Positions 7,205-17,437 are shown, counted from the first letter of the stretch. The stretch is 19,297 nt of DNA from Chloromonas sp. AAM2 (GCA_004335635.1 QAXH01002506.1:1-19297); one strand, 5' to 3'. Notes: generated by a model not told the origin, from the sequence alone. A program made the numbers and translations.

Positions 7205-10200
7205 CCGTTATAAAAACAATCCGACAAATTGAATGTGAAGTTACAGTCATAAGTGAAGTCAAAATTTTCTGACGACTAAGGCTGACAAGTGAAGTTGCTT
7301 GACAGACATTATGGAAACTAGTGGGTGGCAACGATAACGATTGATCCAACTTTCTGATTGCGACCTGTTGACAGTGAGCCACACACGGCACAGGTTGAAT
7401 GGATTGTCACAGCGCTATGTCAGCTGCTACCAATGCTGCCAGTGACAGTTCCAGGTTTGGCAGTGCTTCCACAGCTTGCTGACCGTTTGCCCCTGGAGTC
7501 TGTTGTCGGGACCTTGCACAGGTGTCATGGGTGCAATCTTCATTCGCAAACGACTGCTGTTGATGGATGAGGAAATCCAAGAATCTCTCAACAACGTAGC
7601 CGCCTTGTTTACAGCCATATTGAAGAGCAAGGAGACCAACAGTTACCAGGCATTCTGCGTCAGTCGCCACGGCCTGGTTGGGCAAATGGGTGCCCTGGAC
7701 AAGCGGCGCATCAAGATGGAAACGCAATGGGCAGGTATGTCTCAACCGTTTTTTGCCCAGGGCTGCCGTTCATCGCCTGAAGTTCAGCCAGTGAAATCAC
7801 ATTGGCAAGTGACTAGGGTTGTTTTTGGCCAGGCAATGTGTTGTGCACGTCGTTGACTAGGTGACAAGTTGGTTGCATGCTGGCAGAAGTAGGCGCAGAT
7901 AGATCTTTCAGCATGAGATTAGCCCTACCCGCACGTTGCCATGTGTAGAATGGCAGTTCTTGTGATGCAAAGCACAGTGACCAGTCTTCAGCATCTCGGA
8001 AGACCTGATCACATGCCAGGTTCCTGTGCGCTGCAGATTCACTGGGCACAGACTTCGTTTACGAGCGGCTGCAGGTGTTAGACGCAGATGCTGTCAACAT
8101 GGGAAAGTGCTCGGAAGAGACGCTACAGACCACAAAACGGTTGCCCTCCGCTGATACTGGTGCTATGGAGACGCACAAGAGAGTGTCTGAGTGCCTCGCC
8201 ACAGTCAGAAACTACCTCGACGAGCACCGGGCTGAATTGGAGAAGCGCCTAGCAGGTAGGGAACAGCTGAATTGAATGAGAGCTGTTCGTGGCACAGGTC
8301 ACTCTGGTACTACCAAAAACCAGAAGCCACAGATTGTTACAAGCCTGGGTAATCATTGCACCCCGGGCTATGTAGTCTGCTCAAGCTGTAACCTGTCAGC
8401 ATAGACGTTGATGCCACTTCATCATTCCATTTGCTGCATTTCGTTTTTACTCCATTTCACAGCTATATCTCAGCCCTGCCTGCTATGCCATGATTCAGAC
8501 GGCCTGGCCAAATCCGTATCAACCAAGGCTGGTCAGGCGCAGACACCTGCGGCCCAGGACCGTCAGGCACCAGCACAACAACCCAACGCAGCAGGTAGGC
8601 GCCAAGGCTGGGATGGGATATTCCCAAGCAGCCATGGTAAAAGCGACGTACTGCTGATTGTTTAATGCACGTGATGATACCACTCAACGTAACGTTATCA
8701 TCACGCATGGACCTGGCAATCGTTAGGGAAAAGTAAAATGGACCTAAGCAGGATCATTGCCAGCGCTGTTACCCTCTTGTGCTAGTCACACATTTCCGTA
8801 CGTCAACATCGTTGGTTTTGGTCTAGTGCATGGTCATTGAAGACCGGAACACATCTCTGCGCTCCGGTCCACGTCTTGCGTGGTGACTGATTCGCTCCGG
8901 TCCACGTCTTGCGTGGTGACTGATTCGCTCCGGTCCACGTCTTGCGTGGTGACTGATTCTCGCACCGGATACTACCATACTGCTCCAAGCTAGTTTGCAT
9001 TTTGGTGGCTCGAGATTGGCAGGCCGTTGACTTGCCAACCGCCGGGCCCCAACCGCTGGATGAAACTTAGTGCTCTCAAACAGCTCCACTCAGTGGGTCC
9101 ATTAAGCTCCATTGAGCTCCACCATGGATATAATGGCGTGGCATGGATTGTTGCGATGCGCAGTCAACCCATGCCTGAGAGCCTTTGGAGGTACGCCTTA
9201 GTTTCTCCACAGTGCTTTGACTTCTGTGTTCTTTGCGCTTTGCGCTTTGAGTTGCCTTCTGTTGCTCAGGGTTGATCAGGACGGTATCCAACCGTATGGC
9301 TTGCTAGTGTTCGCGCTTGGTGCATGTGTGCCCCCCTGATGTAATCAATAAATATATAGTCAAAGCCACGCAAACCAGTTAGGCATGCAAACTAGTTTGG
9401 AGCAGTACGGTGTTTTAGCGTGCAGTGTGTGAGACTTGCTTAGCTTCCATACGACAGCGCACCAAGCGCGGACAATCTATTGATTATCAGCAAGCCGTGT
9501 GAGACGTCGGCTCTGGCAACTGCTCGCCGTACGTTTGCGGTGTCACAGCTAACGCTAGTGCTCGGTTCTATGCGTATTTGCCGCTCACACAGAAGATGAC
9601 CACGTGTTTGAGAAGATCACGCTTATCATTCGCGCTTCTGACCCTGCGGACCCTTACAAGACGAGGCTGCTAACTAAGGTGGGCTGCCTCACCACAATTG
9701 GTATCCATTGTCATAGGCGTTCGCTGTCCTCACAGTTGGTACCCATTGTCATAGGCGTTCGCTGGTACAGATCATCATAGGCGTACGACATCCCGTATTC
9801 GCCAGTCGCTAGGATGTCTACCTTGTCTTGTCCGGTAATGATTGTCTAAGATAAGCCGAGACTTGCGACCCGTGTTCTGCTAGCCTGATGTAGTGCTGAA
9901 GGACCAGCTGACTTCAGACATTATCACCGTGTGTGACACCAGCTATACATCTGTTGGTCCGCAGGTGAGCAGGAATGACATCATTCAGCTGGTCAAGTCC
10001 AGTGGCGGCTTCACCATCATTCCCAGGAGCTCCCTGCCAGTGGATGAGCATGCGGAGGAGAGCATGGAATTCCTGCCGCTGTCCAAGGTTGAACTGAAGG
10101 AGGGTGGCGAGTACGTGGTGGTGTTCCTGCAGTCAAGAGTACCCCTGCACTCACAGGTGAGCAATCTTCATGATTATGTCTCATGAACACAGCACGTGTG

Positions 10201-10449
10201 TTGCTGTCGCCCATCAGACAATTAATCAATCTTGCTACCGCATCTTTTGAGTCGATTGCAGCTAGCATACAGTTCAATGCTCTCTGGACTGACTTGCCCA
10301 TTGGCTGCATCTGCTGCAATGCCAGGTCATGTACAGCTGGAAGAAATTGGCAAAGAAGAGAAAGTGGCTTGTTGCATGCACAGGTGGACGAGCACTTCGC
10401 AAAACAGGCCACCGATGGCTCGTGGGTGAATCTGGCACGGCCTTCCTGA
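6400..10449 (+). CDS. Exon-triplicated coiled-coil protein with unknown C-terminal domain
   Basis: Family not recognised. The model joins exons 6400-6601, 7522-7734, 8037-8255, 8463-8594, 9593-9678, 9884-10156 and 10384-10449. All have GT..AG borders, all phases fit, and the total is 1191 bases (396 aa plus TGA). Exons 1-3 encode diverged copies of one ~70-residue module: each opens with an RLxxLD motif (HERLEVLDAES, RKRLLLMDEEI, YERLQVLDADA) and closes with a charged helix (SVLETQLA, IKMETQWA, AELEKRLA), and each donor interrupts the codon after GCA. Coiled-coil or helical-bundle structure is likely. Exon 4 (residues 213-255) ends in an Ala/Gln/Pro linker. Exons 5-7 (256-396) have the codon use and alternating hydrophobicity of a globular, partly beta domain (ITLIIRASDPADPYK, YVVVFLQSRVP). 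An AG before 6387 suggests a 5'-UTR intron, or a phase-2 exon further upstream. For the last exon an acceptor at 10327 would also be in phase; I chose 10384 for its better codon use. It may be two genes split at the 998-base intron. The gene converges on the PA2G4 gene. Confidence 0.6.
7163..7202. repeat. (AT)20 microsatellite
   Basis: Twenty uninterrupted AT dinucleotides inside the first intron (6602-7521) of the coiled-coil gene. Confidence 0.97.
8861..8959. repeat. 33-bp tandem repeat, three perfect copies
   Basis: Units 8861-8893, 8894-8926 and 8927-8959 are identical. Each contains a small palindrome, CCACG-TCTTG-CGTGG, able to form a 5-bp stem. The array lies in intron 4 (8595-9592) of the coiled-coil gene. 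Because 33 is a multiple of three, it gives a periodic open frame on the minus strand, which I regard as a by-product. Confidence 0.97.
9156..9348 (+). repeat. Dispersed repeat, copy 1, inside an intron
   Basis: Homologous, in inverted orientation, to 4571-4781. This copy lies within intron 4 of the coiled-coil gene. It ends in CCCCCTGATGTAATCAATAAATATA, of which the TGTAA-like and AATAAA-like bases could mimic a polyadenylation site; the other copy diverges at that end. Confidence 0.8.
9688..9764. repeat. Imperfect ~39-bp tandem duplication
   Basis: Copies at 9688-9726 and 9729-9764 share CCATTGTCATAGGCGTTCG. A third partial piece, ATCATAGGCGTACG, follows at about 9773-9786. All lie in intron 5 (9679-9883) of the coiled-coil gene. 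Confidence 0.9.
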
Positions 10450-10747
10450 GCAGGCTAGCCACGCAGAGATGGGATAGACAGCAAGGCTAGCCACCTGTGG
10501 GAAAGGCAGCAAGGCTGGCACTGGGGTCATCACAGGAGGCAGGAGAGCAGGACACACAACACAGAAGGCTTAGGCTGATGGAGAGCTACTAGAAGATGCC
10601 GGTCCTGCTCATCAGGCTGACGTGATGTCTTGTGAATGGTGCTGGGACAGTGTGGGACATCGACGGGTCTTTGAGACGCTGCGTGGTGTTTTGTTGCGGC
10701 TGCAAATACCTTCGCCCTTGAACGGCTGGCCACTGTGCCTGAAAACT

Positions 10748-10752
10748 TGTAA
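10748..10752 (+). promoter_or_regulatory. Candidate polyadenylation signal (TGTAA)
   Basis: TGTAA is the usual chlorophyte polyadenylation signal. This one lies about 300 bases after the stop of the coiled-coil gene. A second TGTAA occurs near 10883. Position is the only support. Confidence 0.35.
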
Positions 10753-10995
10753 CGTTGCTTTGTGTGTCCACGTTCTGTGTACACGCCGTCAGCACAAGAG
10801 AGCCATTATCTGGATTCTATGCCTGGTCCACATCTGATCATGATCAGCAAATGCTTTTCCTGCCAATTTGCAATTGCTATCCTGTAATGCACGCCTCCTT
10901 GCTTATCGTGCAAACTCTTGGCCTACCCGTCCGCCGTTTCTGACTGCTGCCCAGAAACGCTCGCCATCCTGACCCCACTTCCTTCAACCCGCACC

Positions 10996-11053
10996 CATGC
11001 CAGGATGGGTTGGCACTAAGGGTTGGTATTGCATTTGCTTTGTTGCTTCTTCC
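10996..11053 (+). repeat. Dispersed ~58-bp repeat, copy 1
   Basis: The first 30 bases or so (CATGCCAGGATGGGTTGGCA and onward) are identical to the copy at 17189-17247, and similarity continues through CTTCTTCC. The flanking bases before it (CGCCA..CCCCAC..CTTCC) are also related, so the true unit may be about 90 bp. Confidence 0.85.
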
Positions 11054-11452
11054 ATGGTTGCTGTGCTAGCCCGTCACTGCGCCGCCCCTGTGCATTACAG
11101 AGAAGGCTCACAGAAAGCGGCGCAAGAGCTGCAAGGGACAACTTGTCGAAAGCCACAGTAGTTTCAAGCTCAGTGTCAAGAGGCAGCTCTACATCGTCAG
11201 CAGTACTCCACACAAGTCAAACCTTGCATAGTCCAACCTTGGTTTGGGCATCGATATTTTGTGCTTAGACCATCATCATACACGTGTGAACTCGGCACAC
11301 ACCAGAGAGATGCATACGCAGCACTAGGCAAAAACTCAGACAGCATCAAGTCAGGGCGAGCCCCAGCCACACCCTGCAGCATGAGCTGGCAGCCACACCC
11401 AGGCCGGGCATGTTGCCTACTGTATCGCATGACAAGCCAGCCACGTGCTTGA

Positions 11453-11457
11453 TTACA
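11453..11457 (-). promoter_or_regulatory. Candidate polyadenylation signal (TGTAA) for the PA2G4 gene
   Basis: Read on the minus strand, this TGTAA lies about 230 bases after the TGA of the PA2G4 gene, a plausible 3'-UTR length. Confidence 0.35.
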
Positions 11458-11685
11458 GCCGCAGCAGTTGCCTGTTCCATTCACAGAAACAAAGCCACCC
11501 CACGTCATCAATAGTGAGCTTGCAGGCAGCCCCATGCGGTCGCCCTGCCGGCTGATTGCGTCCAGGTGTGAACAGATCAGGTTCAGGCGGACGTGTCAAA
11601 ACCCCTCTTCAAAGGCTCTGGGTGCTCCTGCTGTGCATGCCACTGTGTGCTGCCCTGGTTGCCGTGTTTGGCAATCCTTACGTGC

Positions 11686-14600
11686 TCAAGCTGCCACAGC
11701 CTCGTCCTTCTTCTTGTCCTTGTTCTGCAATCACGACAGGGTAACAGGAACAGATGAGTGACGCAGTCTAACTGCACATAAGTCTACAGTATTAGTATTT
11801 GCAGTGGCAGGATGGTCTGCAGTACTAGGCATCAGGGTTTGCTAGACCCATACAAATGCTGATTGCCGCTGAGTTGCTTGGCGAAACAAGCCAATGGACC
11901 TGTGGAAGCTTGGTTGCGGGCTGTCTCCAAATCCCACAGCCTCTGTTTTTGTCCCCCAGCAGCTTTTAATGCACAACTTCTGACATAGCCCAATTGCCAC
12001 AACCTCGGCCCTGTCAAGCCCCTGTCGATGCATACCTTCTTCTTCTGCTTCTTGATGGGTTGTGCCAGTAGCTCCACAATTTCAGCGTCTTCTACCTTCT
12101 TCTCGGATGCCACAGGCTGCACGGGGGCCTTAGTCACCACATCACTGCCGTTGGGCATGAGCAGGACGGTGCCCTTCATCTGGGCCACGATCTCGGTGCC
12201 CCGCTCGTGCAACACGGGGTAGGCGTGCAGGAGACCGTGGTTTACACACTCCTGCAGGAAAGGGACACCGGGACAAATAGAGTGTGGGACGAATGTTTGC
12301 GCAGATCTTCGGCTGATGCAGTGCGATGAGCGCGTGCCGGAGCCAAAGCCAGCATGGTCTGTTGAGTCGTTCGGGCACAAGCAGCAACAGTGAGCTGCCA
12401 GGCTGTGCCAACGCTACGCTGTCGCTCAAACACAGGCCATAGTCCAGCTCTGACCGTGAATCGTCTGTGGCCTGACCCAGACCCGCCCTTTGCCGCTCTG
12501 CCTCCAAAGCAGTCTGCCACATCCAACCCGCTCTAAGGCCACGCCTTTGCCTACAACCTGCGCCCCGCTTCAAACAGCCTACATTCATATCAACCTGCCT
12601 TAGACCGAGATACATACCTTGAGGCCTAGGTGCATCTGCGCTGCTCCTAGCGGATCCTTAGTGTCCTTCTCCCCCTCCGCCGCCAACGCCCGGAGCGTGA
12701 AGGGCATGGCGGGGAACGAGCGGTCGATGATCGAGAAAACCGCCCGGGAGGCCTTGAGCTTGAGCGAGTAGTTCGTGTCCAGCGCGCGCTTGTAGATGGT
12801 GGTCTGCTTCTCGTCCAACACCTTGGGCTTGCCGTCACCAGTGCTCACGACAATGTCAATGGCGTACACCTGATGAAGCAGCAATCCCAGGCTGACGCTG
12901 CTGGGCATGTGGGTATCCAATGACAAGCAGATTTCCTTCATTAGACAGAATTTCCAGATGCATGCAGGCAAAAACCGAAACTAGTGCAGACTACATCACC
13001 TTCGCTAGCGGCTACACAATCAATTCTAAAGCAACGAACTGGTGCCGGGAATCCTTTCCAACCCCTGCCACGTTTCCTGGCTTCTCCTCCCTGTCACCGT
13101 CCCCGGAGCCGTTCCCCCTGCCGACCATGTTCCTGCTGCACCTGGTTTTACAGCCTCTTCAGAACACCGCTCCCAACAGCCCGCTTCCAACACATTTTAC
13201 TGTTTCCCTGACATCTCTTTCACGCATCATTACGACACCTTGTCACAGTTCATTGAATGTCCTTCAATCTCCCCTGGTTTCTACGGTTATGTTGCAATCT
13301 CTCCCTTGCGCAATACTTGCAACTGTCCGCTTCCAGCACGCAGTATGTTTTACTTTCACCCACCTCGTTCTCTTCAAACTCTGTGTCCTCCACCTTTGCC
13401 TCGGGCCCAGGCTTGTTCAGCACGCACTTGTTCCCGTCGATGATGAACTGGTTCATCTGGTGCGACATCACCCCCTCAACCATGTTGCACCCGTACGCCT
13501 CTGCTATGCTGTTGAGAACTGGGGCTACTTCTCCAACCTTCTTGCCTGCAGCAACAGCAGCCACATTAGAGGTGCAGTTGTACACACCACACACGTGCTT
13601 CCACTTCTCGTCAGAAATTGTTCAAGAGATACGCGGTTATGATGTGTGAGGTGTGGTACGAGGCGTGTGCGACCTAAATCTGCAGTGTCTGCTGTCATCA
13701 GCTGTCATCAGTGATCATGCCACACACCCCAGGCCACCAGGCAAAACTCCGAACTTGCTGTTTTCAGCAATGATTACACTTCCAAGCCAAGGACAACTCC
13801 ATGAACAACTTACAAAGCCAAAACTGTCGGCAAGAAGGGATTGAAGACTGTGGGGTTTCCCTTGAAGAAATTCAGCTGCATAAAGCTGAGAACCTGAACC
13901 TTCTAGATGCGTACCACTTAGGATATGTATTCATGACGTGCCCTTTGAGATCTTTGCCTACCTGGTCTGATGAGGCGAAGTGCAGCATCAAAGGCCGTCC
14001 GTGCAGCGGCAATGACATCAGCTGCCCTGCCAGTCACTGCATCCCCCGTGATGACAAGTGTCTGTGCTTGTGTGGCGATGAAGCCATCGATATGCACACC
14101 CAGGTCGCTGCAGAGGAGACATGGCAACACATGCCATTGGGTGTGCAAGAGAATTTGAGTGCCCGTAACCCAGAGCCAGCATGCTCTGAGACAGTTGATG
14201 TGCAGTGTGGCTTTGACAGACAGCTTGACGTTGAAGCATCCATTGTCAGGCCTTTTTGTGCCTAACGGGGTTTGCGGTCAGGATAGCACCCCCATTTGTG
14301 GCCACTGCTATCACGGTGTGTCATGATTTCCTTCACATGTATGTTGGACGGGTCGGATACCCTCGCTGCATGTAGGTGTACTCCATGACATGCCAGATGC
14401 AAGGGCGCAGTGTGCCTGCTGCGTTTTGCTGCGGTCCCATGCTGTGCGGCTGATTTGCTACCAGGGATGCCATGCTACAGGCAGAAACAATGCTGTGCTG
14501 AATCTTGATCTTGTGTTGGGGCCAAATTTTGTGTTGATCCATGCTGCATGTCCGACCATCATGCCCGCACCTACATTTTCACGACATCACCGGCTTTCAA

Positions 14601-15244
14601 GGTTGCCGTGTCGTCAGCTACAGGGGAGAAGTGGCCCACAACACTGCGTACACAAATGCACGCTGTTCGTCAGCATCTCTCATACTGCTCTGACATTGCT
14701 GTACCTGCGGACGCGCGTGACCAACCTGTTGGCCGAGACGCAAGTGGGGAAGGCCACACCCTTTTCGATCTTGACGCCAGCCTTCTTGCTGTTAAAAATG
14801 CTGGTGACCTCCCTGTGACGCATGCAAACACCGCCATTGGTTGCATGCTGGCAGATGCTGGCAAAAACAGATCTCTGCTGCTTGCCGAGGCCCCCACTTG
14901 GTAATCAGGTTGTCGCCGATGTTGCAGACATCCACGATCTTTGCTCCGTCCTTGCATGCCTCTGACACAGCGGCAATCGCTTCTGCGAACAGCATCGGAG
15001 AGGTACAGCATGAGCGGCTGCGCGAATGCAGCAAAAGCCCTGACTGCCTGGCCATGCGCCAAAACCCACTGTTGCAAATCTCCGCAGCGGCCTTGTACTT
15101 CGTCACAACATCGGACTGCAGCCATCACAGACATGGGCGGTGAGTTGGTCACGGCGGCGATGTAAATCCGATTCGATGCAGGCCGCCAGCGCTCACATTG
15201 CTGCAGTCCGCCACTGGCTCGTTCTCGCTACCGTTGTCCGACAT
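11686..15244 (-). CDS. PA2G4: Proliferation-associated 2G4 / EBP1-like protein, complete, ten exons
   Basis: Exons, 5' to 3' on the minus strand: 15244-15197, 15115-15070, 14982-14898, 14812-14726, 14643-14575, 14107-13962, 13545-13364, 12869-12618, 12251-12036, 11724-11686. All borders are GT..AG and every phase fits, giving 389 aa plus TGA; human EBP1 is 394. The family binds RNA and ribosomes and acts in rRNA processing, translation control and growth; in plants EBP1 promotes organ growth. The fold is the methionine aminopeptidase pita-bread. Landmarks: [17 protein letters not shown] (residues 17-33), [14 protein letters not shown] near 75-88, [12 protein letters not shown] (112-123), GDGKPK followed by TTIYKR in exon 8, AMPFTLRAL in exon 8, [14 protein letters not shown] (327-340), and a basic tail KKQKKKNKDKKK (372-383) as in animal EBP1 nucleolar-targeting tails. 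The catalytic metal ligands of active enzymes are not kept (for example Lys331 stands where the last Glu should be), as expected for this pseudoenzyme family. Introns 1-4 are 81-87 bases; introns 5-9 are 311-494. Confidence 0.96.
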
Positions 15245-15324
15245 GATGTTGATGCTAATCGTCTGATTTCGCACCGATGGCAAAAGAGGTAGCTACGGGA
15301 GCTAGTCGATGTGTATCACAACCG

Positions 15325-15498
15325 CTACGCATGACCCTCATGGTCTTCAGTGTGACCTTCATCCTGAGCCCCAGCAGTGCCAGTCTCATTGCCAAAGCAG
15401 ACATTGAAGGACTTCTGTAGCACGTTCTGCTCGGGACAGACAATGTTCCTATCCAAGACAGCAACCAGCCCAACAATGGTACAGGAATGTCGGAGCAG
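15325..15498 (-). CDS. Small open frame just upstream of PA2G4, hypothetical
   Basis: A 57-aa ATG-to-TAG frame on the PA2G4 strand, ending 80 bases before the PA2G4 ATG. It contains LVAVLDRNIVCPEQN and ends in an acidic, histidine-containing tail (AQDEGHTEDHEGHA). It could be an upstream open frame in a long leader, the last exon of another gene, or chance. No family is recognised. Confidence 0.2.
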   Translation of the reverse strand: MLRHSCTIVGLVAVLDRNIVCPEQNVLQKSFNVCFGNETGTAGAQDEGHTEDHEGHA

Positions 15499-16431
15499 CC
15501 GCTCTTTACACATATCTGATGAGTTCGTGGTAGAACACAGGGCAAGGGAATCAACTCCAGTTGCATGTCCTGTGAAGGCTAATGCAAACAGATAACTACA
15601 AGTGGCCTGCTGTTTGCACCGGACCACATGACACGCTCGATGTTTTGTAGCACATTGCAGGTACTCTGCCCTGAGCAGTGTGTTAGACTATTGATGTTGG
15701 AAGTGCTAGGGGCCATTGCTGAGGGCGCGGCTGCGGTTGCTGCACTGGACAAAGCCAATGATCCGCAACCCAATTACTAGAGCAGTCAAGTCGAGGTTGA
15801 ATGCTCCATATTGGTGGTTAGCAGACCCATCATGAGGGGCAAATCCCCTTGCAGTTAAACCCTATAGGATGATCGGATACTGGACGATCAGAAATAGGGC
15901 ATGTCACTGTAGCCTGCTGTGGCCCCTTATAGCACCAACAGGCTTGGCCCCCTCGCCTGTCGTTGCACACTCCATTGTGATCTTCAAGGAGCTGGCAACC
16001 ACTTACGAAATGGCTGGCAATGTCCAGTGTTTTCACTAGAAGTGAGGCCTGACAGACTGGCGCATGCTTTTTCAGCACTTGACACCTTAGCAGGCTAAGC
16101 ATATACACCTCGGGCGATCTAGGGTACCGTTGTGTGAAGATGCTGCCTGCATTGCTGAGCTTCCTCTAACAGTGAGTGCGGAATATCAACGTATGTGGGT
16201 CTGCCAGTTTTGTGATGCACACGTCATGTGCGCCAGTATCTTCTCTCCATGTTTGTAAAGGGTTGACAACACACCGCCACACACGTGTGCTCATATCGCT
16301 CCGTGCTGTCACTGTGCCTGCCGCACCATGGTGCCACTGTGCACTATTCCGCACCCAGCTACCGGCACAGAGCTGGCAAATGGCTTTTTTTGAGGCTCTG
16401 CAAGCCGCCAGCACTTGTTGGCCTGCATTAC

Positions 16432-16608
16432 ATCATGGCCCATGTACATCAAGCCCACGATCTGGACTGTCATCCCTGGGTACAGACAATCATGTGCATC
16501 AAGCTCCATCAAAATGGCAGACAGTCTGTAAGGTATTGAATTCAGCAGGCGTATGCAAAGGTCAATCTGCCTTTGGCCACCTGAATTCTATTCTAATGCT
16601 AGCCATGC
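16432..16608 (+). repeat. ~170-bp direct repeat, copy 1
   Basis: Closely matches 17627-17793 (about 90% by eye). Shared blocks include CATCCCTGGGTACAGACAATC, GTAAGGTATTGAATTCAG and CACCTGAATTCTATTCTAATGC. A short inverted pair GAATTCAG / CTGAATTC sits near its right end. Copy 1 has about 10 extra bases (GATCTGGACT region) absent from copy 2. Confidence 0.93.
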
Positions 16609-17188
16609 ATTACGATGACAAATTAATCATCGTCCCAAGACAGCGGCTTAGCCATTGCTCCCAAAATGGGCGCAAAAACAGGGCCTGCAGTTTTAACGTG
16701 ATCAACCAAAGCATGTGTAGCCAAAAAAAGGCTGTAAACGTTCCGTCCACCCTTCTGGCTTTGTACACTTGACCACGCCTAAAGCGACAGTGCTGATACG
16801 CCCTGGCGGGGAACATGTGCGCATGCCCTGGAACCAATTCAAGGGTGCGCGCTGTGTGGTGTGGACATTTATAACAAATAGTGGCAAATGGTCTCGCTGC
16901 AAAGCCGGCTCAGGTATGAGCCTCAATCTACTGCTGGGTGTGTGCCAGGCCTGGATGACTCCTGATTGAGGCTATCTACCTCATGTGCAGCTAAGTGTGA
17001 GCATCCGTGCCACGCCATGCTTGTACTAATGATCGCAACCCGAGCCAGTCCAGTCTGTCTCGTTAACCATGCCTGCAGCTGCCTGCCATGTGTGGCCGTA
17101 ACTACCCGCAACTGACACAGCTTGCAAAACAAAGAGCACCGTCTATATTTGCCAGTCAAAGCCGTCATCGCCAGCCCCACAGCTTCCA

Positions 17189-17247
17189 CATGCCAGGATG
17201 GGTTGGCACTAAGGGCTGGCAATTGCGTTAGCTTTGTGGCTTCTTCC
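17189..17247 (+). repeat. Dispersed ~58-bp repeat, copy 2
   Basis: Matches 10996-11053. A CCAGCCCCACAGCTT element occurs on both sides of it (from about 17171 and 17259). Confidence 0.85.
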
Positions 17248-17340
17248 CTGGCGGGCGGCCAGCCCCACAGCTTGTTCAGCTGCGACCTTCCGAGTTTCAA
17301 TGCACGGCAAGACAGCAACTACCCAGTCAGACCCACACAG

Positions 17341-17437
17341 CCACACCACGCCCTCAAACATGTCACACCCTGGCCGCACACCCTCACACACGTCACACCC
17401 TAGCCGCACACTCTCACACATGCCGCACCCAAGCCGC
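17341..17437. repeat. 30-bp minisatellite, about three copies
   Basis: Units at 17369-17398 and 17399-17428 are clearly related, with a partial unit before (17341-17368) and after. The pattern is CC[T/A]GGCCGCACAC.CTCACACA. The 30-base period keeps the minus-strand frame open as a 10-residue Cys-rich repeat, probably a by-product. Confidence 0.85.

Larger units (their letters stand above)
10450..11685. other. Convergent 3' spacer between the coiled-coil and PA2G4 genes
   Basis: This should hold both 3' untranslated regions. It contains candidate TGTAA signals on both strands and one copy of a ~58-bp dispersed repeat at 10996. A frame at 11100-11225 preceded by an acceptor-like CATTACAG is open in two frames, but nothing upstream fits it, so I do not call an exon. 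Confidence 0.5.

Noticed and set aside
8861..8959. CRISPR-like array
   Set aside because: The three units are directly adjacent with no spacers, and the host is eukaryotic.
8803..9089. Minus-strand frames with a repeated SPRKTWTGANQ motif
   Set aside because: The periodicity comes from the 33-bp DNA repeat being a multiple of three, within an intron of a plus-strand gene.
9340..9355. Polyadenylation site ending a gene in the middle of the coiled-coil locus
   Set aside because: AATAAA-like and TGTAA-like bases are part of the dispersed repeat, and the exons on both sides join in phase. A split into two genes stays possible.
11832..12615. Long minus-strand frames around PA2G4 exon 9
   Set aside because: They are read-throughs from exon 9 into neighbouring introns, or frame-shifted shadows; the splice sites at 12036 and 12251 define the true exon.
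12920..13649. Long plus-strand frames (240, 133 and 130 codons)
   Set aside because: They lie across intron 7 and antisense to exon 7 of the PA2G4 gene, whose minus-strand exons are securely identified.
16176..16772. 198-codon plus-strand frame
   Set aside because: It starts at a non-ATG codon, has no family resemblance, is rich in Cys/His/Ser typical of non-coding readings, and covers repeat copy 1.
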